A stretch of DNA of 64,000 nt, taken from assembly GCA_963678705.1 (NCBI GenBank), contig OY783207.1:22852001-22916000 (forward strand), written 5' to 3'. A program made the translations under genes and the position numbers. Positions 59,901 to 64,000 of this stretch are shown in pieces. The stretch's first letter is position 1; every line of letters begins with the position of its first letter. The notes beneath the pieces were generated by a model, which was given only the letters and a program-made list of their open reading frames with translations, did no database searches and had not been told where the DNA came from. This DNA comes from Panorpa germanica (lineage: Eukaryota > Arthropoda > Insecta > Mecoptera > Panorpidae).

Positions 59901-60881
59901 TAAATTGATCGAGAAAACGCTTTAGAGGTCTCTTTCTTACGATAAGGCTGCACTGTGAAAAAGAATGCTGCGAAAATAATAATAATAAAAATATGAATCA
60001 AATTTTTCGCGCTACTTTTAAATTAGCAGAGTGCGTGTACATTTATATGACTTCAATGTATTACAGAATTACGAATGTATTTCCCCGCTATTCTTCTTCG
60101 CAGGTTACCCTTAGCCTAAAAAAGAGGTATCAAAAGCCAAATTTTTTCACAGTGTATTAGTAATTTGTATTTATTTAATTTCAGATTTTTCGAGCATTAG
60201 AATTTCCGGCTGAAACAAGCCGTAATGCAAGAAATATTCGTGATTTGGAGGTTGGCAGGACGCAGTTTATAAGGCAGATCCTGAACAACACTCGGACGGG
60301 GAACCTGGAGCTGCTAGTCAGGGAAGAACTTCGAAGATATGAACAGGTAACCTTCACATAATATTTCATTGAATTCAGTTATACATTCTTACAAATTTTT
60401 CTTATTATCTCATACCCAAAGCCATGAGATGAGAAAATATAATTCATTATTATATTAATCTTATGCACTATTCAATAATTACGTCACACGCGTGGGTGGG
60501 GAGGGGGTAACCGAAGTGTGACAAGACGTAACAGAGGGGGGAAGAATTCATTAGATTCGGGTCATCATAACTAATCTAAAATTTGTCTTCCAAAAAAGAA
60601 AATAGACATGATCAAAGAACAAATGTATGACGTCACAACTGTGGGGGAAGGAAGCCTTAAAAACCCATGTGTGACGTAATGCATGAATGATCCCTTTGAA
60701 CAATATCACGTAAAGCAATAACAACTGTTTTTTACATGTTGTTGGCGTTGCCTTCCCCAGACCATGCAGGATGCCGTCAAATCCGGGATAGTCCTCGCCA
60801 GCAACGGTACTGCAGTTGCCCTGGAGAAGTGGAACATCCTTCAAGCAGTCTTCTTCTCCTCAACGGTCCTCACAACAATCG
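21000..60881 (+). CDS. Two-pore-domain (K2P) potassium channel, first three coding exons, 3' end outside window
   Basis: Exons 21000-21302, 60185-60346 and 60761-60881 join in frame (phases 0, 0, 1) to about 195 residues of the N-terminal half. A hydrophilic, asparagine-rich cytoplasmic N-terminus (residues 1-70) precedes TM1, about MGHLSLLMSLMVYCAVGGLI, followed by the conserved FRALEFPAE. Next is the extracellular cap (about 110-170) with NNT and NGT glycosylation sites. The first pore helix is WNILQAVFFSSTVLTTIG, where the third exon ends inside the selectivity-filter glycine, a usual K2P splice position. K2P channels carry background potassium leak current in the plasma membrane as dimers. 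The intron after exon 1 is 38,882 bp; the next is 414 bp. The second pore, TM2-TM4 and tail must lie beyond 64000. The subfamily is not assigned. Confidence 0.9.
21303..22052 (+). other. Start of the K2P intron 1
   Basis: A GT donor opens the intron. A 99-codon open stretch at about 21499-21798 lacks an ATG start and recognisable domains; its right end (the inverse of CAGTGGCAAACCAGGGCC) looks like repeat sequence. Nothing else was recognised. Confidence 0.4.
22061..22246 (+). repeat. 186-bp direct repeat, left copy
   Basis: Identical to 24001-24186 except for one base (A at 22212, G at 24152). It begins AATATTATAAAGCGACAGAG and ends AAAAAACGGGAGAAAT. The pair brackets the ORF1-only LINE exactly, so it behaves as a very long target-site duplication of Helitron sequence. 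Confidence 0.92.
22443..23540 (+). CDS. LINE ORF1 (Gag-like, zinc-knuckle protein)
   Basis: A 365-codon frame, the longest in the window. The N-terminal and middle part is a lysine-rich Gag-like domain of the kind found in jockey-clade LINE ORF1. A run of three CCHC-type knuckles follows at about residues 192-250: CYKCLRYNHTANQC, CSKCGSNEHTLNLC and CVNCDEEHDATDKNC. Such proteins bind the element RNA and chaperone it to the nucleus. The C-terminal part is rich in lysine and asparagine. The frame ends at 23540, but a continuing reading frame in the next phase (about 23461-23733) suggests a single-base shift shortened it. It is a transposon gene, not a host gene, and uses much AT-rich codon choice. 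Confidence 0.88.
   Translation: MNLNSEGKVGVDPNINLYNEDNLTLSSYKIMIQKEDILNEKYGISTLKTAKMLYNSEYGKDITEIKKIGKNRIMAVCKNPKSANMLVKLNNKKTSGVDMFIPMFWITRIGIIKNVDIEFSEEELKENIYSDPYKIHSIRRLKRRVKVEDEIKYEDSRNIIIFFEGQNLPQYIYIWNAKLPCEPFIKNTRQCYKCLRYNHTANQCKGKSRCSKCGSNEHTLNLCKNEIIKCVNCDEEHDATDKNCKERKRQQEIKILMGNRNLSYQEAAIEIPQIWKDKNSYAVTTKNRFDILSNYEKDFPQNLTSRENSIPSYKPAPIRKRTYLDRNCKKENIKKQNNINDNKIETKQNEKEQSFINYKEQLQKK
23461..23733 (+). pseudogene. Probable out-of-frame C-terminus of the LINE ORF1
   Basis: A 90-codon charged stretch overlaps the end of ORF1 by 80 bp in a different phase and stops at 23733. It is rich in Asn, Glu and Lys with SQNFSENKNEERNKF. It ends about 90 bp before the first ORF2-like residues. 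The most likely explanation is an indel in ORF1; a programmed shift cannot be excluded from one copy. Confidence 0.5.
23820..23894 (+). pseudogene. ORF2 remnant: endonuclease start fused to ORF2 end
   Basis: The frame reads EIDIIQWNGR, typical of the very start of the apurinic-type endonuclease in jockey-clade ORF2. It then runs directly into KLISEILKYL and a stop. The second part matches the last residues of ORF2 in the copy at 28259-28651 (KLISELLKYL). So ORF2 was removed from just after its start to just before its end, with the frame kept. Confidence 0.75.
24001..24186 (+). repeat. 186-bp direct repeat, right copy
   Basis: This is the right-hand copy of 22061-22246 with one substitution. 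It directly follows the LINE poly(A) run. After it, Helitron sequence continues (ATTTCATCTTTGAAGCC), as it should have done before the insertion. Confidence 0.92.
24698..25052 (+). mobile_element. Short Helitron (355 bp)
   Basis: A second Helitron-type 5' end, TCTTAATATATATAAATTAC, is followed by GTGTCACTGTGTTGTCCGC and ATGGACTCCTAAACTACTTA. It ends GGCCGGGACAGCTAGT; GCGTGGCC may form the terminal hairpin. It contains a 28-bp direct duplication (24910-24937 and 24954-24981). It could be its own element or the 3' half of the larger block. Confidence 0.65.
25053..26430. other. K2P intron sequence without recognised genes
   Basis: AT-rich intron. A GC-richer patch at 26100-26345 (CTCCCGCCGCTTCTCGTGTC, GGCGTCGAGCATACCTG, GGTGGGGGCGGGGCGTGAAG) resembles neither a gene nor another repeat in the window. 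Open frames here are short and show no known domain. Confidence 0.4.
26430..26860 (+). repeat. Dispersed repeat related to 14480-14750
   Basis: Shared features in order are TAATCTAAAATTTGAG, CAAAGTnTCCTA(C/T)CGGG, TTTCCAAAA plus ATTTCCA, AAATTCA and TCTAC(G/T)AAATAG. The copies are diverged and carry no coding frame. Confidence 0.45.
26944..27219 (+). pseudogene. Decayed jockey-clade LINE ORF2, C-terminal end
   Basis: One continuous phase reads KILIYKCFLKLI-stop-SYGV-stop, then NIKILQIFQPKYLCTINSAS, WYHGLHRDLRIPTIK and further to a stop at 27217. This follows the well-known order after the reverse transcriptase in jockey-type elements (a lysine-leucine block, W-YG, LQ-FQ-K-LR, A-WY, LHRDLGIP). 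Two in-frame stops show it is dead. No poly(A) tail remains. Confidence 0.7.
27220..27965. other. K2P intron, short GC-richer patch
   Basis: No gene was recognised. 27530-27650 is purine-rich, then GC-richer (CAGCAGCTGTGCAGTGTGAA, a GTGTGTGTGTG run, GAGGCGTCACGCTAGG). It could be an unannotated exon or regulatory patch, but nothing specific supports that. Confidence 0.35.
28035..28250 (+). pseudogene. LINE ORF2 fragment, RNase H domain C-terminal half
   Basis: The open stretch reads KFMWIPGHCGIRGYEIADKL, then AKESI, the standard RNase H histidine/aspartate block of non-LTR retrotransposons (W-PGH-GI-GNE-AD-LAK). It stops at 28248-28250, after which the reading frame continues in a different phase, so an indel has broken ORF2. 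Confidence 0.85.
28259..28651 (+). pseudogene. LINE ORF2 fragment, C-terminal zinc-knuckle region
   Basis: A 130-codon stretch reads RGDYY-like (GRDYYMLHPNLSKKRWF), then RIKSNHCKTPAHL, then CQCGEEGTLDHIIFEC, the C-terminal CCHC motif typical of ORF2 in jockey/I-group LINEs. It ends KLISELLKYLEICKIEL, the same end seen fused to ORF1 leftovers in the element at 22247-24000. It continues the RNase H fragment after a frame break. Confidence 0.85.
28764..30700. other. K2P intron without recognised genes
   Basis: AT-rich, low-complexity intron sequence. I see no convincing gene or complete element. Confidence 0.4.
30700..31225 (+). pseudogene. LINE 3' end, second family
   Basis: From 30728 the frame reads YRCRCGERETLMHILKECPD, the C-terminal zinc motif of a LINE ORF2. 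A charged tail (LLKNDEVRRRRDAET, EGEELEQGNW) follows to a stop at 31043-31045. A 3' untranslated part and an A run end at about 31225. The tail differs from the LINE family at 27990-28739. The reverse transcriptase part is absent, so this is a 5'-truncated copy. Confidence 0.75.
31226..32430. other. K2P intron without recognised genes
   Basis: AT-rich sequence. Around 31677-31715 there is a short run of CCTACATA-like repeats. No gene is visible. Confidence 0.4.
32440..32685 (+). pseudogene. Possible LINE 3' end with poly(A)
   Basis: About 32478-32565 reads CNMPEEYRQIFESEEDPKHL, then LPLLIQLI and a stop, resembling the cysteine-proline plus leucine-rich ends of LINE ORF2. About 110 bp later there is an A run (32671-32681). 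The match is short and could be chance. Confidence 0.3.
32690..34380. other. K2P intron without recognised genes
   Basis: A 124-codon minus-strand open stretch at 33416-33790 is hydrophobic and AT-driven with no recognised domain. I see nothing else. Confidence 0.4.
34447..34644 (-). pseudogene. LINE reverse-transcriptase C-terminal fragment
   Basis: The minus strand reads NLLGHVWRSPEDNLTRIY, then GSRTRGRPPTRW. The pattern L-W-GHV-R plus G-R-RGRP-TRW is the hallmark of the region downstream of reverse transcriptase in RTE/CR1-like LINEs of animals. Only about 65 residues remain. Upstream and downstream parts were not found nearby. Confidence 0.72.
34650..35760. other. K2P intron with dispersed repeat piece
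   Basis: At about 34838-34870 the inverse of TCATGACAAAAAAATCATAC followed by GCATCTTCAATA matches segments at 10545-10575 and 47665-47695. No gene is visible. Confidence 0.4.
35765..35960 (+). repeat. SINE copy, most complete of its family here
   Basis: GACCGCTGTGTCTTAGGGTT with a B-box-like GGTTCGAT, then GTTTATTTGTTATTATATTT, then CACCATAAAAAGTACTAACA and TAGTAGGAGGTAATCG. It shows the join that is interrupted in the copy at 19590-20460. Confidence 0.55.
35961..37639. other. K2P intron without recognised genes
   Basis: AT-rich sequence; short open frames on the plus strand (for example 36493-36696) have no recognisable domain. Confidence 0.4.
37640..38286 (+). mobile_element. Full-length MITE, AATGGGCTTGTGTCC family
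   Basis: A 647-bp element begins AATGGGCTTGTGTCCTATGT and ends ATGAGGACACAAGCCCATT, a 16-bp terminal inverted repeat with little damage. The interior has no long frame. It is nearly identical to the inverted full copy at 63362-64000. Fragments occur at 11464-11689 and 11705-11836, and diverged relatives at 15215-16228, 46640-46827 and 62037-62469. Confidence 0.9.
38287..39640. other. K2P intron; open stretch next to a MITE
   Basis: Directly after the MITE, 38287-38530 is open on both strands for about 80 codons (the minus strand includes RRVERFISRQPVYANTAPSE). It might be a scrap of a transposon protein, but I cannot name it. The remainder is AT-rich. Confidence 0.3.
39645..39785 (-). repeat. 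Partial copy of the ACGTCGGTGAAGTACGCAG element
   Basis: Read in reverse it gives ACGTCGGTGAAGTACGCAGT, ATTCGGTATTAAATC and ACTGTAAATTACA, as at 53908-54050. Only one end is present. Confidence 0.65.
39800..42105. other. K2P intron without recognised genes
   Basis: It holds a run of 18 G at 41480-41497 and a GC-richer stretch at about 41170-41320. No coding region was recognised. Confidence 0.4.
42173..42798. mobile_element. Fold-back element inside an older repeat
   Basis: The left arm (GCAAAGAGATGTAAGTGAC, GAAGTTAGCGAAAAGTTC, GAAAATGAGCAGTACTAGTG) is repeated inverted at the right (CACTAGTACTGCTCATTTTC, GTCACTTACATCCCTTTGC). It is about 625 bp with no gene. The host repeat on both sides matches 59490-59800, where no such insert is present. 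Confidence 0.75.
42901..43337. mobile_element. Fold-back element with near-identical arms
   Basis: Arms of about 138 bp (42901-43038 and 43200-43337) are inverted copies that differ at about two positions: TTAAAGGAACACAACTATAT on the left and its inverse on the right. The loop is about 160 bp. The high arm identity suggests recent formation or repair by gene conversion. A piece of the left side recurs at 44800-44910. Confidence 0.85.
44700..44915 (+). repeat. Partial copy of the repeat at 42780-42930
   Basis: GACTTCAAATGTGATTTGTT and AAAGGAACACAACTATATGC follow the same order as at 42835-42925; the copy stops after that. Confidence 0.65.
44916..46639. other. K2P intron without recognised genes
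   Basis: A 94-codon minus-strand open stretch (45406-45690) begins with a hydrophobic, signal-like segment but has no recognised domain. At 46090-46125 GGGGATATTTGCCCCGGGCG looks like a transposon end. Nothing is firmly assigned. Confidence 0.35.
46640..46827 (-). repeat. Diverged partial MITE, AATGGGCTTGTG family
   Basis: AATTAAAGGG, GTTAATATCTCCT, GGACATTTGAGGTTCTGGTA and the terminal GTGCAAGCCCATT follow the family order. The full-length reference is the copy at 63362-64000. Confidence 0.65.
46828..49740. other. K2P intron with a dispersed repeat at 47535-47730
   Basis: 47535-47730 (ATAGTTCGCATCAA, GTGGTTTCGCCATTTGTAGCC, TCTTCAATATGATGGCAAAG) is related to 16575-16740 and 10540-10610. 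Open stretches at 48803-49188 and 49349-49687 show no known domain. Confidence 0.4.
49770..49900 (+). repeat. Possible tRNA-derived SINE head
   Basis: TACGCGTAACTACAAAGTTA is followed by GATCTGGGTTCGCTCCCAA, which contains a B-box-like GGTTCGCTCC. It does not fold as a full tRNA. Confidence 0.35.
51090..51420 (+). pseudogene. LINE 3' end, third family, with poly(A)
   Basis: The frame through 51142-51330 reads GLAHLRRNHLVLENTCSCGE, then GVADREHLIFQC, the C-terminal zinc motif of a LINE ORF2. About 75 bp after the stop an A-rich tail (to 51420) closes the copy. No reverse transcriptase precedes it. Confidence 0.72.
51536..51579. repeat. 44-bp perfect palindrome
   Basis: An uninterrupted self-complementary AT-only sequence (TTAATATAAATAATAATTAA and its inverse, overlapping at the centre). 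It could extrude as a cruciform; it may also be a chance feature of AT-rich sequence. Confidence 0.8.
51580..53907. other. K2P intron without recognised genes
   Basis: The 89-codon open stretch at 53043-53312 has no recognised domain and ends in a G-rich low-complexity part. The rest is AT-rich. Confidence 0.4.
53908..54919. mobile_element. DNA element with 34-bp inverted termini
   Basis: ACGTCGGTGAAGTACGCAGT plus CGATTCGGACTAGT at 53908-53941 is repeated inverted at 54886-54919 with one mismatch. It is about 1 kb and has no transposase. A second element sits inside it (54273-54826). A partial relative lies at 39645-39785. Confidence 0.8.
54273..54826. mobile_element. Fold-back MITE nested in the previous element
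   Basis: Inverted arms run CCTTAGAGCATATGTATAT ... ATATATGCTCTAAGG and include GCGAGAGAGAAAGGTATATG with its inverse and TCTATGCGCATGCG with its inverse. It is about 554 bp, with no gene. Confidence 0.78.
55415..56086. mobile_element. MITE with GGCCTGTCTCAGTATGGGAC termini, TA flanks
   Basis: The left end reads GGCCTGTCTCAGTATGGGAC then CGTATTTAAGCG; the right end is the inverse of the same 30+ bases. TA lies on both sides (55413-55414, 56087-56088). It is 672 bp and non-coding. Inner parts also show worn inverted symmetry (GCTACAAAGCA and TGCTTTGTAGC). Confidence 0.88.
56089..59480. other. K2P intron with a purine-rich tract
   Basis: 57175-57425 is strongly purine-rich (AGGAGGAAAAGGACAAAGGG). 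No gene is recognised in this stretch. Confidence 0.4.
59490..59900 (+). repeat. Uninterrupted relative of the host repeat at 42100-43200
   Basis: ACCCATTTTTCTCATAGG, CTTTAATTTGGG, CATTTAATATCATGTCTATC and TTAGTTAATTATCATTTTAT match the same order around 42110-43010, but without the fold-back insert at 42173-42798. Confidence 0.55.
60466..60697. mobile_element. MITE in the second K2P intron (TTACGTCAC type)
   Basis: Imperfect inverted ends: TATTCAATAATTACGTCACA on the left and the inverse of ATCATTCATGCATTACGTCA on the right. This type of terminus is common in insect genomes. It is about 230 bp and non-coding, lying between K2P exons 2 and 3. Confidence 0.6.
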
Positions 60882-62036
60882 GTCAGTACTATAATTCCAG
60901 TTCCAACATGTTTTTCTTTCTAAACCCTCTGCTCGCATCATTCCCACATGGTCACGTGTTCATATAAAAACTTTCACTTGTTTTGTTGCAAAAACTAATT
61001 CAATATCAGTTTGAAAAGAAATCAAAGTTATTGTTAGTTCTTGCAAAATAATAAACTTCCTAAAAGTTTTATTGTTATTAACAAGATTGCCTTGTTATCC
61101 GTTTTATGTAAATGTACAAGACCCAGTGATGCGCTGCGCATGTGTTCGACGAAGGCTTCAAAAGGCTATCTTTTCTGGATAAGAACCATAACGGGATGTT
61201 CTCACATTGAAACACACTATTTGTGAAGCCGACTTTTTTAGTAGGGTTTATTGTAGTTGTTCCGCATAAACACACTTTATCATAAGAGGAAGTTTATAAT
61301 GTTTATCAATACACCTCTGTATTGAAAGGAAATAAAGTGCATATTATACACATATTAGAATTTCAATTTCAAAAGTGCGCCATTTTGTCAATTTGCAATT
61401 TTTTTTTTCTTTCTTTAGTTCCGACCATAACTGTATTCAAACTAATTAATAATTATCTTGGTTTTTATTTATCAGATAAATAGAAGAGCCGAAATCGGCA
61501 ACACCCTCCAGGTCCAATTTTTACAATGGGTCTACTTCATCGTCATTTTTAACATATTTAATAATATTTTTAAATTTAAAAACAGATTTTTTTGTATTTA
61601 GAATAAGTGTATAATAAGCCAAAAAAGATAAAATATCGTTTTTCATTATTTTTATAATAAAATACCTTAAATATTCGAGCTCTAGACCACCCTTAAATTA
61701 ACAACAATGTTTATTGTTAAAAAAGTTAGAGAATTGGTATACTGTCCATGATTTCGTAAACACAAAGAGCACTGCGTTCTTGATGGAGCTGTATGTTTCT
61801 CAAAGAGTTGCAATGCATTCGGCTTCGTGCAGAACGTAAGATGGTACTTTGATCTACATACGTATGATCCACAGTATGAATACGAACTTATGCAATACAG
61901 TTGATCCATGATAAACTGTGCTAATGCAAAACAACTTGTAGCTAGTGAAAAGTCGAAGGTAAGACGTAGTCTACTCCAGTGTGAGATCAGCTTTACATGT
62001 ATTCTGACTGCAACAGACTTGTGGACCATGTTTTAA
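60882..62036 (+). other. K2P intron 3 (start), no further exon found
   Basis: A GT donor follows the exon. I searched for the next expected exon, starting with the rest of the first selectivity filter, and did not find it before 64000. Open stretches at 60764-60967 and 61682-62029 are shadows or chance frames. Confidence 0.45.
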
Positions 62037-62469
62037 CTTTTATAAAATTGTACTATATATTAATAAAGGTGGCTAACAGAACCCCAAATGTCCAATTATT
62101 TTCTCCCTATAATCTCACAATTAAAATAGATAGTTTGTCTCTTTAATTATTGAAGGGATTCAATATTATAGAAGATTCCAATGCATTGTTCACATTGTAA
62201 ACAAGTGTGTGATATGACATTTACTACTAACAGCTGAGTTGTGTATCCCGTGAACTTTTATATTATGGTGGTTGTGAAAAAGGAAAAATAATCTCGATTT
62301 CTTATTTCTTCTTTGACGTATTATGCAGAGTTAAAACATACGTCAAAAATGAAATATAACTCTATATATGTATAACTCCGACAAATTTTGAATTTTAAAA
62401 CGAAAACGTCAATATAACGTATAAAGACCTCTAAAAACAGATCTCTAAAAATGATTTCACAAGCCCATT
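62037..62469 (+). repeat. Diverged MITE, AATGGGCTTGTG family
   Basis: TTGTACTATATATTAATAA, CTCTTTAATTATTGAAGGGA, TTTACTACTAACAGCTGAGT and the terminal TTCACAAGCCCATT follow the family order; the left terminus is lost. It is the uninterrupted reference for the nested copy at 15215-16228. Confidence 0.7.
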
Positions 62470-63361
62470 AACTACTAACTTTGAATACAGAATGCAGCGT
62501 AACCATAGATAGACTGGCGTGTGCAGCAGGCTGACAATAGAAACAAACCTAACATAAGTGCAAAGAGTTTGTTATTAGAACCAATATGATTTGGCACTAT
62601 ATTATTAAATTCAAGATTCAAAAGCTAATAATTACGCAGATCAAACGACATTTATAAATATTGACTCGATCTAAATTAGCTGATTTGTTTATCATCGCAC
62701 ATTATGTTATAGATCTGTAATAATTACAAGTATTCTGCAATCGATCAATCTGTGTTTATCGAATTCAGTTTTAGTGCAGAATTTCCGTTTCAATTTCCGG
62801 TGTGACGTAAACTTATAATTACGTATAGTACCTGCCAACTACCAACTGCCAACATAACGCGTCATCAATCTTGCCAGCTGTCAAAAAATAAAAACAAACA
62901 TCTGGGTGGTTCACTGTTACAACACAAAAAGACACCATAAATTGTGTTTGCGTATACTCGAATACCAAAGCGCGCAACGCTCTGAATGCACTGAACTGCG
63001 ACCTGTCAATAAAGCACATGACATATTAACATATCAACGAGATCTCTGACTTATTCAATACGGAGAGTGTCTTGAGCTGTAAGTCGTAAACCCTTCAAAC
63101 GATTGACACGTCCATTCCATGTCCCAGGGGTAAGGTAAGGTTGGGTCAGGTGTCTCGTAAATCATCGTGTACGAAAATAGGAGCAACTTCAAAAAGCAAT
63201 GGTGCGTTACGTTTATTGCAAGTTCAGTCAATACTAGTGAAATAAAAACACAACAATATCATAAAAGAGTCCCGCTGGATGTACACTGTGTATAATATTG
63301 TCTTCTAGACATTCTGAGTATTCAGTACGGGCCATATTGTGGCACATACTTTTGATAAGAC
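62470..63361. other. K2P intron without recognised genes
   Basis: Plain AT-rich sequence with no recognised feature. Confidence 0.4.
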
Positions 63362-64000
63362 AATGGGCTTGTGTCCTTATTTTTTAGTGGTCGATTTTTC
63401 AATTGTTGATTGAAATTGATGTTAATAAATGTGTATTGGCGTGTCTATTTTATTAAATATCTAAATATTGACGGAGATATATCAATTAAAAGTTTGAATT
63501 GTAGTTTTAGCGCTAGAAATGGTCGGCCATATTTGTATGACGTGAAATGCATTTTAACGTTAGTTATTTGTTGAGTAGGTCAGTGCTGTGGTAATGTTCT
63601 GTAGCTGTTGGTAGTCAAATAATCAAGTCAAATCAAAGAATAATAAGTTTTTATTTTATTTAACCCTGCTAAGGCAGACATAATATTGAAATTTTATTGT
63701 TCCTTGAAATAGCTGTAAATAATATTTGATATTTTGATATATAAATACATATAGCAGAGATTTATGAGTTGTAGGGTTGGTAACCTTACACAAGGACTGT
63801 GATGTCACATGCACTTGGTATGTATGCAACGTTGAATCTCTTTAATAATTAAAGAGAAAATATGACTTTTTTAACTGTTAATATCTCTTAACATATAAGG
63901 AGTTATTAAAAAATAATAGAACATTTGAGGTTCTAGTAACCCACTGCATCAATATATGGTACACTTTTATAGAAATTAAGACATAGGACACAAGCCCATT
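63362..64000 (-). mobile_element. Full-length MITE, AATGGGCTTGTGTCC family, inverted copy
   Basis: It begins AATGGGCTTGTGTCCTTATT and ends ATAGGACACAAGCCCATT at the very last base. It is an inverted copy of 37640-38286 at about the same length (639 bp), with high identity by eye along the interior. Confidence 0.9.

Overview
The window is AT-rich animal nuclear DNA, most likely from an insect and probably a moth or butterfly. Genes have short GT-AG introns and AATAAA poly(A) signals. Several transcription-start-like sites carry the arthropod TCAGT initiator. The repeats include Helitron ends of the style common in Lepidoptera (TCTATACTAATATTATAAAG start, CTAGT end). The order-level call is inference; insect is much safer than the exact group.

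The first 13 kb is gene-dense: two tandem nitrobindin-like (THAP4-type heme domain) genes (+), the spliceosome factor ESS2/DGCR14 (+, 7 exons), a small EFCAB10-like protein (+, 5 exons), a Maf-type nucleotide pyrophosphatase (-, 4 exons) convergent with it, the pseudo-deubiquitinase USP39/Sad1 (-, 5 exons) and a four-pass tetraspanin (+, 6 exons). ESS2 and USP39 both act in pre-mRNA splicing, but the neighbours share no evident pathway; this looks like ordinary housekeeping clustering.

From about 13 kb on the window is repeat-rich and holds one recognised gene: a two-pore-domain (K2P) potassium channel. Its first coding exon is at 21000-21302 and its second at 60185-60346, so one intron of 38,882 bp fills most of the window. 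A third exon lies at 60761-60881 and the gene runs past the right edge.

The intron and flanks are a graveyard of mobile DNA. They hold Helitrons, a LINE copy that keeps ORF1 but has lost almost all of ORF2 and is flanked by 186-bp direct repeats, and several other decayed LINE tails. There are tRNA-like SINE copies, and many miniature inverted-repeat or fold-back elements, some nested in one another. One MITE family (termini AATGGGCTTGTGTCCT / AGGACACAAGCCCATT) recurs at least seven times, and its last copy ends exactly at the final base. I found no tRNA, rRNA or CRISPR feature and no sign of a prokaryotic or viral system. The most unusual items are the ORF1-only LINE with its very long flanking duplication and the nested fold-back elements.
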